Source: Pseudomonas akapageensis (lineage in GTDB: Bacteria > Pseudomonadota > Gammaproteobacteria > Pseudomonadales > Pseudomonadaceae). Taken from it: a DNA stretch of 58,573 nt. Below the pieces are notes generated by a model, which worked only from the letters and a program-made list of their open reading frames with translations, was not told where the DNA came from and ran no database searches. The stretch spans positions 1-58,573 of the forward strand of contig NZ_VXCP01000046.1 of the NCBI RefSeq assembly GCF_011355085.1, written 5' to 3'. A program made the position numbers and the translations under genes. Positions 8,359-15,905 of this stretch are shown one piece after another. Positions within the stretch are counted from its first letter, which is position 1. Every line of letters starts with the position of its first letter.

Positions 8359-9132
8359 ATGACCCGTTACGCCATGATCACCGGCGCCTCCAGTGGCATC
8401 GGCCTGGCAATGGCCGAAGCCCTTGCCCGCAAGGGGCGCAGCCTTATCCTGGTGGCCCGGCAACGCGATCTGCTGGAAAGCATCGCCATTGAACTGACTC
8501 AGCGTTTCGGCGTGGAGGTGTTGTTTCGTGCCTGCGACCTGGGTGAACCCTTGCGTCTTTCCGGTTTTCTGCTGGAACTCGAAGAAGGCGAACGGCAGAT
8601 CGACTTGCTGGTCAATTGCGCCGCCATTCGCTCCTACGGCCCTTTTCTCGCCCAGGACTGGGGCCATGAGCAGGACCTGATCGAATTGAACATCCTGGCG
8701 CTCACGCGTCTGTGCCATGCCCTCGGCAATGCGATGGCTGTTCAGGGTGGTGGGCAGATACTCAATGTTGCGTCGATCGCCGCGTTCCAACCCGGCCCCT
8801 GGATGACCAGTTACGCCGCGAGCAAAGCCTATGTGCTGCATTTTTCCGAAGGCTTGCGTGAAGAGCTGAAAAGAACCGGGGTCAAGGTTTCAGTACTCTG
8901 CCCGGGCCCGACCCGTTCAGCGCAACGCGTCATCCCGAGGCTTGCGAACAGCGAACGTTGCTTGAGTCCTGAAGAGGTTGCGCTTTACACCGTCCGCGCC
9001 CTGGAGAAAAACCGTGCAGTGATCATCCCCGGTCGCCGCAATCGCTGGCTGGCCTTCAGCCCACGCCTGGGGACGCGCTGGCTGGTGCGAAAAATAGCGG
9101 GCGCCATCAATCACGCCTATTGCCCGCGCTAA
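8359..9132 (+). CDS. Short-chain dehydrogenase/reductase
   Basis: Classical SDR oxidoreductase of 257 aa; substrate not predictable. It has the cofactor motif TGASSGIG near residue 10, a variant NCAA in place of NNAG, the catalytic S in NVASIAAF and the YxxxK motif YAASK. The start is the ATG giving MTRYAMITG, preceded by GGAG at suitable spacing; an in-frame start 69 bp upstream has no such site. It lies in a same-strand run between the DUF805 gene and the HIT gene. Confidence 0.88.
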   Translation: MTRYAMITGASSGIGLAMAEALARKGRSLILVARQRDLLESIAIELTQRFGVEVLFRACDLGEPLRLSGFLLELEEGERQIDLLVNCAAIRSYGPFLAQDWGHEQDLIELNILALTRLCHALGNAMAVQGGGQILNVASIAAFQPGPWMTSYAASKAYVLHFSEGLREELKRTGVKVSVLCPGPTRSAQRVIPRLANSERCLSPEEVALYTVRALEKNRAVIIPGRRNRWLAFSPRLGTRWLVRKIAGAINHAYCPR

Positions 9133-9196
9133 GGGCTGGGCGAAGAGCGGTCTGCTGAGTAAACTCAGGCCCGACTACCACCATGGAGTAACAGCT

Positions 9197-9535
9197 GTGG
9201 AAACTCTGTTCACCAAGATCATCAACAGAGAAATACCCGCGAAGATCATTTACGAGGATGACCAGATCCTGGCCTTCCACGATATCGCCCCACAGGCACC
9301 GGTACATTTTCTGGTCATCCCGAAAAAGCCGATCCGCACCCTCAACGACCTGACCGAGGAAGACAAGGGCCTGGCCGGGCATATGCTGTTCAGCGCTCAA
9401 CGCCTGGCGAAAGAACTGGGCTGCGAGGACGGTTTTCGCGTCGTGATGAACTGCAACGAAAAGGGTGGCCAGACGGTCTACCACATCCACATGCACGTGC
9501 TTGGCCAGCGTCAGATGCACTGGCCGCCGGGCTGA
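9197..9535 (+). CDS. hinT: HIT-family nucleotide hydrolase (HinT-like)
   Basis: Histidine-triad protein of 112 aa, of the HinT branch that hydrolyses purine nucleoside phosphoramidates and aminoacyl-adenylates. The triad HIHMH is at the C-terminus, followed by VLGQRQMHWPPG. It uses a GTG start, with GGAG 8 bases upstream. The symbol is by family similarity; physiological substrate unknown. Closely follows the SDR gene on the same strand. Confidence 0.88.
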   Translation: METLFTKIINREIPAKIIYEDDQILAFHDIAPQAPVHFLVIPKKPIRTLNDLTEEDKGLAGHMLFSAQRLAKELGCEDGFRVVMNCNEKGGQTVYHIHMHVLGQRQMHWPPG

Positions 9536-9662
9536 TACACCAGCCTACGGTCAATTCACAGCACATCAGTAAGGCTCTATTACGCTGGTGTGCTGATCCA
9601 CCGCAAGCCCTGCCGGGCCGTTTGAGTTAAACTGGCCAGCGTGAATTCTTGCGGAGGTGCCC

Positions 9663-10310
9663 ATGGCTACCGAACGTCACTACTCGCCGATCGACCGCTT
9701 GTTGCTACAGGCCGACTCGGCCATGCGCACCTTGCTGCCTTTCAGCGGCCACCCATCTCGCCCGTCGCCGGCTATCGTCCAACCCGATTCGTCCCTGAAC
9801 GAAGATGACAGCCGTCATGTCGCCGGCCTGATGCGCATCAACCACACCGGCGAGGTCTGTGCCCAGGCGCTCTACCAGGGACAAGCCCTGACTGCCAAGC
9901 TGCCACAGGTTCGCAAGGCCATGGAACACGCCGCCGAAGAAGAGATCGATCACCTGGCCTGGTGCGAACAGCGTATCCGCCAGCTGGGCAGCCACACCAG
10001 CCTACTCAACCCACTGTTCTACGGGATGTCATTCGGGATCGGTGCCGTCGCCGGCCTGATCAGCGACAAGGTCAGTCTGGGCTTTGTCGCCGCCACCGAG
10101 CATCAGGTCTGCAAGCACCTGGATGAACACCTGGAACAGCTTCCGGCCGAGGACGAAAAGTCCCGGGCGATTCTCCAGCAGATGCGCGTCGACGAAGGCC
10201 AACACGCCGAATCCGCGCTGGAAGCCGGCGGCTTTCGCTTCCCCGCACCGATCAAGTTCGGCATGAGCCTGATGGCCAAGGTCATGACCAAGAGCACGTA
10301 CCGCATTTAA
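9663..10310 (+). CDS. coq7: 3-demethoxyubiquinol 3-hydroxylase
   Basis: Di-iron monooxygenase of the Coq7/CLK-1 type, performing the last hydroxylation in ubiquinone synthesis at the membrane. The 215-aa protein has the repeated iron ligands of the family: NHTGE, EEEIDHLAW (ExxH), EHQVCKH and DEGQHAE. Length equals the Pseudomonas ortholog. The ATG reading MATERHYSP has GGAGG five bases upstream; a GTG two codons earlier overlaps this ribosome-binding site. A strong bidirectional terminator follows. Confidence 0.95.
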   Translation: MATERHYSPIDRLLLQADSAMRTLLPFSGHPSRPSPAIVQPDSSLNEDDSRHVAGLMRINHTGEVCAQALYQGQALTAKLPQVRKAMEHAAEEEIDHLAWCEQRIRQLGSHTSLLNPLFYGMSFGIGAVAGLISDKVSLGFVAATEHQVCKHLDEHLEQLPAEDEKSRAILQQMRVDEGQHAESALEAGGFRFPAPIKFGMSLMAKVMTKSTYRI

Positions 10311-10321
10311 ATGCAGACATG

Positions 10322-10347
10322 AAAAAAGGGGCCGAGGCCCCTTTTTT
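10322..10347. terminator. Bidirectional terminator between coq7 and speD
   Basis: A near-perfect palindrome, A6-GGGGCC with GGCCCC-T6, separated by two bases. Both strands carry a GC-rich stem followed by six Ts, so it can end coq7 transcription rightward and speD transcription leftward. Confidence 0.92.
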
Positions 10348-10361
10348 CATGTGCATGGATC

Positions 10362-11156
10362 TCACGCAGGCATATTGCGCCCGTAAAAGATCTCGAGCAT
10401 TTCATGCTTCACACGCTCGCTGACCTGAGCACGCTGTTCAGCGGACAGGTTGCTGGTGGCGTCGCCGAACAGGTAGTTGTCCAGTTCGAAGTCCTTGAGC
10501 AGCATCTTGGTGTGGAACAGGTTTTCCTGATACACGTTGACGTCGGTCATCTGATAGCCGTCGCGAGTGTCTTCGGAAAGGTAGTTCTGGATCGAGTTGA
10601 TCTCGTGGTCGATGAAATGCTTCCTGCCTTCGACATCACGGGTGAAGCCGCGCACACGATAATCGACCGTCACGATATCCGAATCGAACTGGTGGATCAG
10701 GTAGTTGAGCGCTTTGAGCGGTGAGATTACCCCACAGGTCGACACATCGATGTCCACGCGGAAAGTCGCAATGCCATCCACCGGATGAATTTCCGGGTAG
10801 GTATGGACGGTGATGTGGCTCTTGTCGAGGTGAGCCAGGATTGTATCGGGCAACGGGCCCGGCGATTCTTCGATCTGGCTTTCGGTAGGCGTGACCGGTT
10901 GTTCCGAAATCAGAATGGTCACGCTGGCGCCCTGCGGATCGTAATCCTGACGTGCGATGTTCAGGATATTGGCACCAATGATATCGACAACATCCGTGAG
11001 GATCTGTGTCAGGCGCGCGGCGTCGTACTCCTGGTTGATGTACTCGACGTAGGCCTGTTGGTCTTGCGGGGTTTCCGCATAGCAGATGTCATAGATGTTG
11101 AAGCTCAAGGTCTTTGTCAGGTTATTGAACCCGTGGAGCTTGAGTTTGCTTTTCAC
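10362..11156 (-). CDS. speD: S-adenosylmethionine decarboxylase proenzyme
   Basis: Makes decarboxylated SAM for spermidine synthesis. The 264-aa proenzyme is of the E. coli-like class. The self-cleavage serine that becomes the pyruvoyl group is S113 in DKSHITVHTYPE, and the conserved cysteine is C141 in STCG. The start is a GTG giving MKSKLKLHGFNN, the conserved N-terminus; an in-frame ATG 72 bp upstream would add unrelated residues. AGAGAG precedes the GTG by about 10 bases. Confidence 0.95.
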   Translation of the reverse strand: MKSKLKLHGFNNLTKTLSFNIYDICYAETPQDQQAYVEYINQEYDAARLTQILTDVVDIIGANILNIARQDYDPQGASVTILISEQPVTPTESQIEESPGPLPDTILAHLDKSHITVHTYPEIHPVDGIATFRVDIDVSTCGVISPLKALNYLIHQFDSDIVTVDYRVRGFTRDVEGRKHFIDHEINSIQNYLSEDTRDGYQMTDVNVYQENLFHTKMLLKDFELDNYLFGDATSNLSAEQRAQVSERVKHEMLEIFYGRNMPA

Positions 11157-11295
11157 CGTTAAAAACTCTCTATATGTGTGCGGCCCGGCCGCGTGATCAA
11201 GCATGCCCGTCAGATGCGGACGACGCATCTGCGTAGGACGGTTAACACCTCTTCGCGTTGGCGATTTTGGTTGTCTGGTCGGAGCGAGTCCGGAT

Positions 11296-11311
11296 CAGGG
11301 CTCCAGCCCTG
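11296..11311. repeat. Short inverted repeat upstream of speD
   Basis: CAGGGCT-CC-AGCCCTG, a 7-bp stem with a 2-nt loop, in the 230 bp between speD and the OsmC-like gene. Its role is unknown; A5 follows on the plus strand, so on the minus strand the stem is preceded by T5. Confidence 0.4.
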
Positions 11312-11328
11312 AAAAAGGGGCGCATTAT

Positions 11329-11350
11329 GCAGACCAAAGCTTCGGTCTGC
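11329..11350. repeat. Dyad repeat between the OsmC-like gene and speD
   Basis: GCAGACC and GGTCTGC flank an 8-nt centre that itself contains the palindrome AAGCTT, making a near-complete 22-bp dyad. It lies downstream of the OsmC-like gene and upstream of speD. There is no T run, so it may be a protein-binding or RNA-folding site rather than a terminator. Confidence 0.4.
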
Positions 11351-11388
11351 CAGAGTCTGCGCCGCTTTTATGATGGTTGAGTGTCGAC

Positions 11389-11811
11389 TCAGCCCAGTTC
11401 CACGATTTCATAGTCGTGAGTGATATCGACGCCGGCCCGTCCCAGCATGATCGATGCCGAACAGTACTTCTCGGCAGACAGTTCGACCGCTCGCTTGACC
11501 TGCGCTTCCTTCAGGCCACGCCCCTTGACGACGAAGTGTAGATGGATCTTGGTGAACACCTTCGGATCTTCATCGGCGCGTTCGGCTTCCAGGAAAGCCT
11601 CGCAGCTTTCTACTGCCTGGCGTGATTTCTTCAGGATGCTGACAACATCGAAGTTGCTGCAGCCACCCAGGCCCAGCAGCAACATTTCCATGGGCCGTAC
11701 GCCCAGGTTGCGCCCGCCGCTTTCCGGCGGGCCGTCCATTACCACGACATGGCCGCTACCCGACTCGCCGAGAAACATGGCTTCGCCAGCCCACTGGATA
11801 CGTGCCTTCAT
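11389..11811 (-). CDS. OsmC/YhfA-family protein
   Basis: OsmC-like protein of 140 aa, related to E. coli YhfA more than to the osmotically induced peroxidase OsmC. The two family cysteines are present: one in GLGGCSNFD and one in AEKYCSAS. Members are thiol peroxidases, but the YhfA branch is uncharacterised. The ATG start has GGAG eight bases upstream; a GTG codon immediately before it is a weaker alternative. It is divergent from vfr across about 214 bp. Confidence 0.88.
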   Translation of the reverse strand: MKARIQWAGEAMFLGESGSGHVVVMDGPPESGGRNLGVRPMEMLLLGLGGCSNFDVVSILKKSRQAVESCEAFLEAERADEDPKVFTKIHLHFVVKGRGLKEAQVKRAVELSAEKYCSASIMLGRAGVDITHDYEIVELG

Positions 11812-12025
11812 CACCAGGACTCCACTGTAAAAAAGGCCGCCAGCTTAGCACAGGGCCTTATGCCATCCGTGCCTACCTGCACATGAGAAATCCGCCGATT
11901 GCACGTAAATTTCAAGATACAAAAGAATGTGTCTGATAAGCTGGCGCCAAATCACCGGCGCCACCCCTGAGTGGCCCCATAACAACAGCTGTCGCGCTTC
12001 GTTACTTTCTTCCCGGGACTCAACC

Positions 12026-12670
12026 ATGGTTGTTACAGCCCTTACCCCAAAGATCAAGAATATTGAAAAGCTGCTGACCCACTGCCAACGGCGTCGCTAC
12101 CCAGCCAAAAGCAACATCATCTGTGCTGGCGATCGTGCCGAGACACTGTCGTTCATCATCAAGGGCTCGGTCACTATCCTGATCGAAGACGATGACAACC
12201 GGGAAATGATCATTGCCTACCTCAATGCCGGTGATTTTTTCGGGGAACTGGGGTTGTTCGAAACACCGGGCAAGGAACAGGAGCGCAGTGCCTGGGTACG
12301 CGCGAAGACCGAATGCGAAGTTGCTGAAATCAGCTATGGAAAATTTCGTGAGCTGGCTGTACAGGATCCCGAGATCCTTTACGCACTGGGCAGCCAGATG
12401 GCCCAGCGCCTGCGCAACACCACTCGAAAAGTCGGCGACCTGGCCTTTTTCGACGTGACCGGCCGTGTAGCCCGCTGCCTGCTTGAGTTGTGCAAGCAAC
12501 CCGATGCCATGACCCACCCGGATGGTATGCAGATCAAGGTGACTCGCCAGGAGATCGGGCGGATCGTCGGTTGCTCACGGGAGATGGTCGGCCGCGTCCT
12601 CAAGGATCTGGAAGAGCGCAGCCTGGTTCACGTAAAAGGCAAGACCATGGTGGTTTTCGGCACCCGTTAG
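12026..12670 (+). CDS. vfr: cAMP receptor-type regulator Vfr
   Basis: CRP-family transcription factor of 214 aa, exactly the Vfr length. It has an N-terminal cyclic-nucleotide-binding domain with the phosphate-binding cassette FFGELGLF...ERSAWVRAK and a C-terminal winged helix with VTRQEIGRIVGCSREMVGRVLK as recognition region. In P. aeruginosa Vfr controls virulence and quorum sensing; in P. putida and P. fluorescens the ortholog is a CRP with a smaller regulon. The start at MVVTALTP fits the ortholog; 33 upstream in-frame residues are not conserved. Its stop codon overlaps the convergent lipoate-ligase-like gene by 4 bp. Confidence 0.94.
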   Translation: MVVTALTPKIKNIEKLLTHCQRRRYPAKSNIICAGDRAETLSFIIKGSVTILIEDDDNREMIIAYLNAGDFFGELGLFETPGKEQERSAWVRAKTECEVAEISYGKFRELAVQDPEILYALGSQMAQRLRNTTRKVGDLAFFDVTGRVARCLLELCKQPDAMTHPDGMQIKVTRQEIGRIVGCSREMVGRVLKDLEERSLVHVKGKTMVVFGTR

Positions 12671-13374
12671 GACTTGGCCAGAAGGTCATCGATCACATCT
12701 GTGTAGGCTCGCCCCAGGCGCTCGAGCCACGGCGCTTCGGGAACCACTTCGTGCAAGGCGATGTGGCTTTGCGCCAGGCAGCGTTGCTCCAGACCACAGC
12801 GCTCATTGAAACGGTTGACCGCCGCCACCATTGATTCGCGCTCGTTGTCCAACAGCAGGGCGCCGTGCACCAGAACCACCGGGCGCTTGCCGACCTGTCC
12901 CTGGCGCCAGCGCTGGGCGGTTCCGACCAACTTGCGACCATTGAGGTTGACGTTGTAGCGTCCATCGCAGAAGGCGCCTTCGATTTCACCCAACGAGGCA
13001 ATGCCACCCCAGCCGGTCAATACTTCGCATAACGGATCGCAAAGGCGCTTGTAGGCGATTTCGATCCGGTCGCGATCACCCTCGCTACGAGGCGCAGCAT
13101 AAATCAATGCGATATTGATTACCGCCGATGACTGCGGGACGGGCTCACCGCCGGTTTCCCGCAGCAACACCGGCCAACCGCTGTCGGCCAACTCGATACT
13201 GGCTGCCTTGAATCCCTCCAATTGGCTCATGCGCCGCGGCATAACCAGGGCCCGATCGGTCGGACGCCAAAAAAGCAGGCCGTAATCTCGTTCGCCCCTG
13301 CACACGGCAGCCAATAGATCCTGCTCGGCTTGCAGGCCGGCCTCAACAGTCAAGTCTGTTTGCTCAATCATCAT
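12667..13374 (-). CDS. Lipoate-protein ligase-family protein
   Basis: Member of the BPL/LplA/LipB fold, 235 aa. It has a variant of the LplA RR-x-GGG loop (LLRETGGEPVP) and the conserved lysine region NGRKLVGTAQRW, where LplA-family enzymes bind the lipoyl or biotinyl adenylate. The GG loop is shorter than in LplA, so the acyl substrate is uncertain. AGAAGG precedes two adjacent ATGs; the first is used. It lies between trpC (same strand) and vfr (convergent, 4-bp overlap). I recall no such gene between vfr and trpC in P. aeruginosa. Confidence 0.72.
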   Translation of the reverse strand: MMIEQTDLTVEAGLQAEQDLLAAVCRGERDYGLLFWRPTDRALVMPRRMSQLEGFKAASIELADSGWPVLLRETGGEPVPQSSAVINIALIYAAPRSEGDRDRIEIAYKRLCDPLCEVLTGWGGIASLGEIEGAFCDGRYNVNLNGRKLVGTAQRWRQGQVGKRPVVLVHGALLLDNERESMVAAVNRFNERCGLEQRCLAQSHIALHEVVPEAPWLERLGRAYTDVIDDLLAKS

Positions 13375-13391
13375 CGCTACCTTCTGCCTGC

Positions 13392-13418
13392 AAAAAAGCC
13401 GGCATCGCCGGCTTTTTT
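13392..13418 (-). terminator. Terminator of the trp operon
   Basis: A6-GCCGGC and GCCGGC-T6 flank a 3-nt loop, 24 bp past the trpC stop. It is a canonical intrinsic terminator and is symmetric, but only the minus strand has a gene ending here. The lipoate-ligase-like gene starts 18 bp beyond, so it would depend on read-through or its own promoter. Confidence 0.92.
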
Positions 13419-13441
13419 CGTTTGGATCAAATCTGCGACGC

Positions 13442-14245
13442 TCACTCAGGGAAGAACAGGCGCTGCAATTCTTTCCCTGGATCTTCGGCACGCATGAATG
13501 CTTCGCCAACCAGGAAGGAATAGACCTCGCTGACTTCCATCAGCTCGACATCGGCGCGGTTGAGGATTCCGCTCTCGGTAATCACCAGGCGGTCATGCGG
13601 AATGCGCGGCAACAGGCCGAGGGTGGTTTCCAGGCTCACATCGAAAGTGTGCAGGTTACGGTTGTTGATGCCGACCAGCGGCGTGTTGAGAGTCTTGAGC
13701 GCACGCTCCAGCTCGTCACCGTCGTGAACTTCAACCAGCACATCGAGCCCGACGCTTTTGGCTACTGTCGCCAGCTCAGCCATTTTCACATCATCCAGGG
13801 CCGAAACGATCAACAGTACGCAGTCGGCACCGAGGGCGCGTGCTTCGACGATCTGATAGGGATCGATCATGAAGTCCTTGCGAATCACCGGCAGCTGGCA
13901 CGCCGCACGGGCCTGCTGCAGATAGGCATCAGCGCCCTGGAAGAAATCGATGTCGGTCAGCACCGACAGGCAGGTCGCCCCGCCCTTTTCGTAGCTCCTG
14001 GCAATGTCCGCAGGCACGAAGTTTTCGCGGATCACGCCTTTGCTCGGCGAGGCTTTCTTGATTTCGGCGATGACTGCCGGCTGTTTCTTTTTGGCTTTCT
14101 CCAGCAGTGCCTTGGCAAAACCACGGGGTGCATCGGCCTCCTTGGCCAGTTTTTCCAACTCAGCCAGGCTTACACGAGCGCTGCGCTCAGCGACTTCCTC
14201 GACTTTGCGCGCCAGAATTTTTTCCAGAACCGTCGGCACACTCAT
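13442..14245 (-). CDS. trpC: Indole-3-glycerol phosphate synthase
   Basis: Closes the indole ring in tryptophan synthesis. The 267-aa TIM barrel has the substrate and catalytic segments EIKKASPSKG (catalytic lysines), RKDFMIDPYQ, GINNRNL and the phosphate-binding SESG-like ITESGI and FLVGEAFM. It ends the trp operon; its ATG overlaps the trpD stop (ATGA), implying translational coupling. Confidence 0.96.
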   Translation of the reverse strand: MSVPTVLEKILARKVEEVAERSARVSLAELEKLAKEADAPRGFAKALLEKAKKKQPAVIAEIKKASPSKGVIRENFVPADIARSYEKGGATCLSVLTDIDFFQGADAYLQQARAACQLPVIRKDFMIDPYQIVEARALGADCVLLIVSALDDVKMAELATVAKSVGLDVLVEVHDGDELERALKTLNTPLVGINNRNLHTFDVSLETTLGLLPRIPHDRLVITESGILNRADVELMEVSEVYSFLVGEAFMRAEDPGKELQRLFFPE

Positions 14246-15291
14246 CCTTCATTCTCCTGCTTGAATACCGCGGTAAAGGCGCCCAGCTCCTCGAGCTTTT
14301 CCCGGGCAAGGCCAGTGTGCAGCGCATCGTGCGCCAAGGCCACGCCTTCTCTGAGGGTCGAGGCGAGATCGGCGGCGTACAGGGCTGCACCCGCATTGAG
14401 TACGATCATCTCGGCAGCCTTTTGACCGTGGTCGGTCTTGCGCCGTCCAAGCGCGTCGCGAATCAGCTCCAGTGAAGCGGCCGGGCTTTCGACCACCAGG
14501 CCATAAAGGCTCTGGCTCTTCATGCCCAGATCTTCCGGCTGCACCAGATACTCGGTGATCTGACCGTCCTTGAGTTCAGCGACATAGGTCGGCGATGCCA
14601 GGCTGAATTCATCCAGGCCGTCCTGCGAATGCACGACCAACACATGTTTACTGCCCAGGCGCTGCAAGACCTCGGCCAAAGGACGGCAAAGGGCCTGATT
14701 GAACACGCCCACCACCTGGTGACGTACGCCAGCCGGATTCGTAAGCGGGCCAAGCATGTTGAACAGGGTGCGCAGGCCGAGATCGCGACGGGGACCGGCA
14801 GCGTGCTTCATTGCCCCATGATGGGTCTGGGCGAACATGAAACCGATGCCAACGTTGTCGATGCAACGAGCAACTTGTACCGGCGTCAGGTTCAGATAGA
14901 TACCGGCCGCTTCGAGCAGGTCGGCGCTACCGCTCTTGCCGGATACCGCACGATTGCCATGCTTGGCCACGGTGCAACCGGCTGCTGCGACGACAAAGGC
15001 CGAGGCTGTCGAAACGTTGAAAATGTTGGCACCGTCGCCGCCGGTACCCACCACGTCAACGACCCCGTCGAGGGTCTTGAGTTCGACCTTGTCGGCCAGC
15101 TCGCGCATGACCGACACCGCACCGACGATCTCGTCGATGCTTTCGCTCTTCATGCGCATGCCCATCATGAACGCGCCGATCTGCGCTTCAGTGCATTTGC
15201 CGGTCATGATCTCGCGCATGACATCGCGCATTTCTTCGGTGCTCAGGTCCAGCTGGCTGACGATACGGTTCAGCGCGCTTTTAATATCCAT
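14242..15291 (-). CDS. trpD: Anthranilate phosphoribosyltransferase
   Basis: Transfers phosphoribose to anthranilate. The 349-aa protein has the PRPP-binding glycine loop VGTGGDGANIFNVST and KHGNRAVSGKSGSADLLEA. The ATG start (MDIKSALNRI) is preceded by AAGGA six bases upstream; an upstream in-frame TTG overlaps that site. The stop overlaps the trpC start by 4 bp, and trpG lies 9 bp upstream. Confidence 0.97.
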   Translation of the reverse strand: MDIKSALNRIVSQLDLSTEEMRDVMREIMTGKCTEAQIGAFMMGMRMKSESIDEIVGAVSVMRELADKVELKTLDGVVDVVGTGGDGANIFNVSTASAFVVAAAGCTVAKHGNRAVSGKSGSADLLEAAGIYLNLTPVQVARCIDNVGIGFMFAQTHHGAMKHAAGPRRDLGLRTLFNMLGPLTNPAGVRHQVVGVFNQALCRPLAEVLQRLGSKHVLVVHSQDGLDEFSLASPTYVAELKDGQITEYLVQPEDLGMKSQSLYGLVVESPAASLELIRDALGRRKTDHGQKAAEMIVLNAGAALYAADLASTLREGVALAHDALHTGLAREKLEELGAFTAVFKQENEG

Positions 15292-15300
15292 GCTCAATCC

Positions 15301-15894
15301 TTAACGGCGACCGCCGGTCTGCTTGAGGAAGTTGGCGAACAGCTCGTGGCCCTGCTCGGTCAGGATCGACTCGGGGTGAAACTGCACCCCCTCGATGTTC
15401 AGCGTCTTGTGGCGCAGGCCCATGATCTCGTCGACCGAGCCATCTTCCAGCGTAGTCCAGGCGGTCAGTTCCAGGCACTCGGGCAAGGTTTCACGCTTGA
15501 CCACCAGCGAGTGGTAGCGAGTCACGATCAAGGGGTGGTTGAGACCTTCGAACACACCTTTGTCTTCATGGGTGACCGGGCTGGTCTTGCCATGCATCAC
15601 CTGGCGGGCACGGACCACATCGCCACCGAAGGCCTGGCCGATCGACTGGTGCCCCAGGCATACGCCCAGGATCGGCAGTTTGCCGGCGAAGTGCTTGATC
15701 ACCTCAAGGGAAACGCCGGCTTCGGTCGGCGTGCACGGGCCTGGCGAAACCACGATGCGCTCGGGGTTCAAAGCTTCGATCTCGGCGACGGTCATTTCGT
15801 CGTTGCGGATCACTTTGACGTCCGCACCCAGTTCACCGAGGTACTGCACGACGTTGTAGGTAAAGGAGTCGTAGTTATCAATCATCAGCAACAT
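15301..15894 (-). CDS. trpG: Anthranilate synthase glutaminase subunit
   Basis: Class I glutamine amidotransferase of 197 aa that supplies ammonia to TrpE. The nucleophile is the cysteine in LGVCLGHQ, with the H-x-E of QFHPES completing the triad; PGPCTP forms the oxyanion region. The start MLLMIDNYDSFTYN is the standard N-terminus. It begins 11 bp after trpE, with its ribosome-binding site (GAGGAAA) overlapping the trpE stop codon, so the two subunits are translationally coupled. Such enzymes also serve p-aminobenzoate synthesis in some bacteria. Confidence 0.96.
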   Translation of the reverse strand: MLLMIDNYDSFTYNVVQYLGELGADVKVIRNDEMTVAEIEALNPERIVVSPGPCTPTEAGVSLEVIKHFAGKLPILGVCLGHQSIGQAFGGDVVRARQVMHGKTSPVTHEDKGVFEGLNHPLIVTRYHSLVVKRETLPECLELTAWTTLEDGSVDEIMGLRHKTLNIEGVQFHPESILTEQGHELFANFLKQTGGRR

Positions 15895-15905
15895 GTTCGG
15901 TTTCC

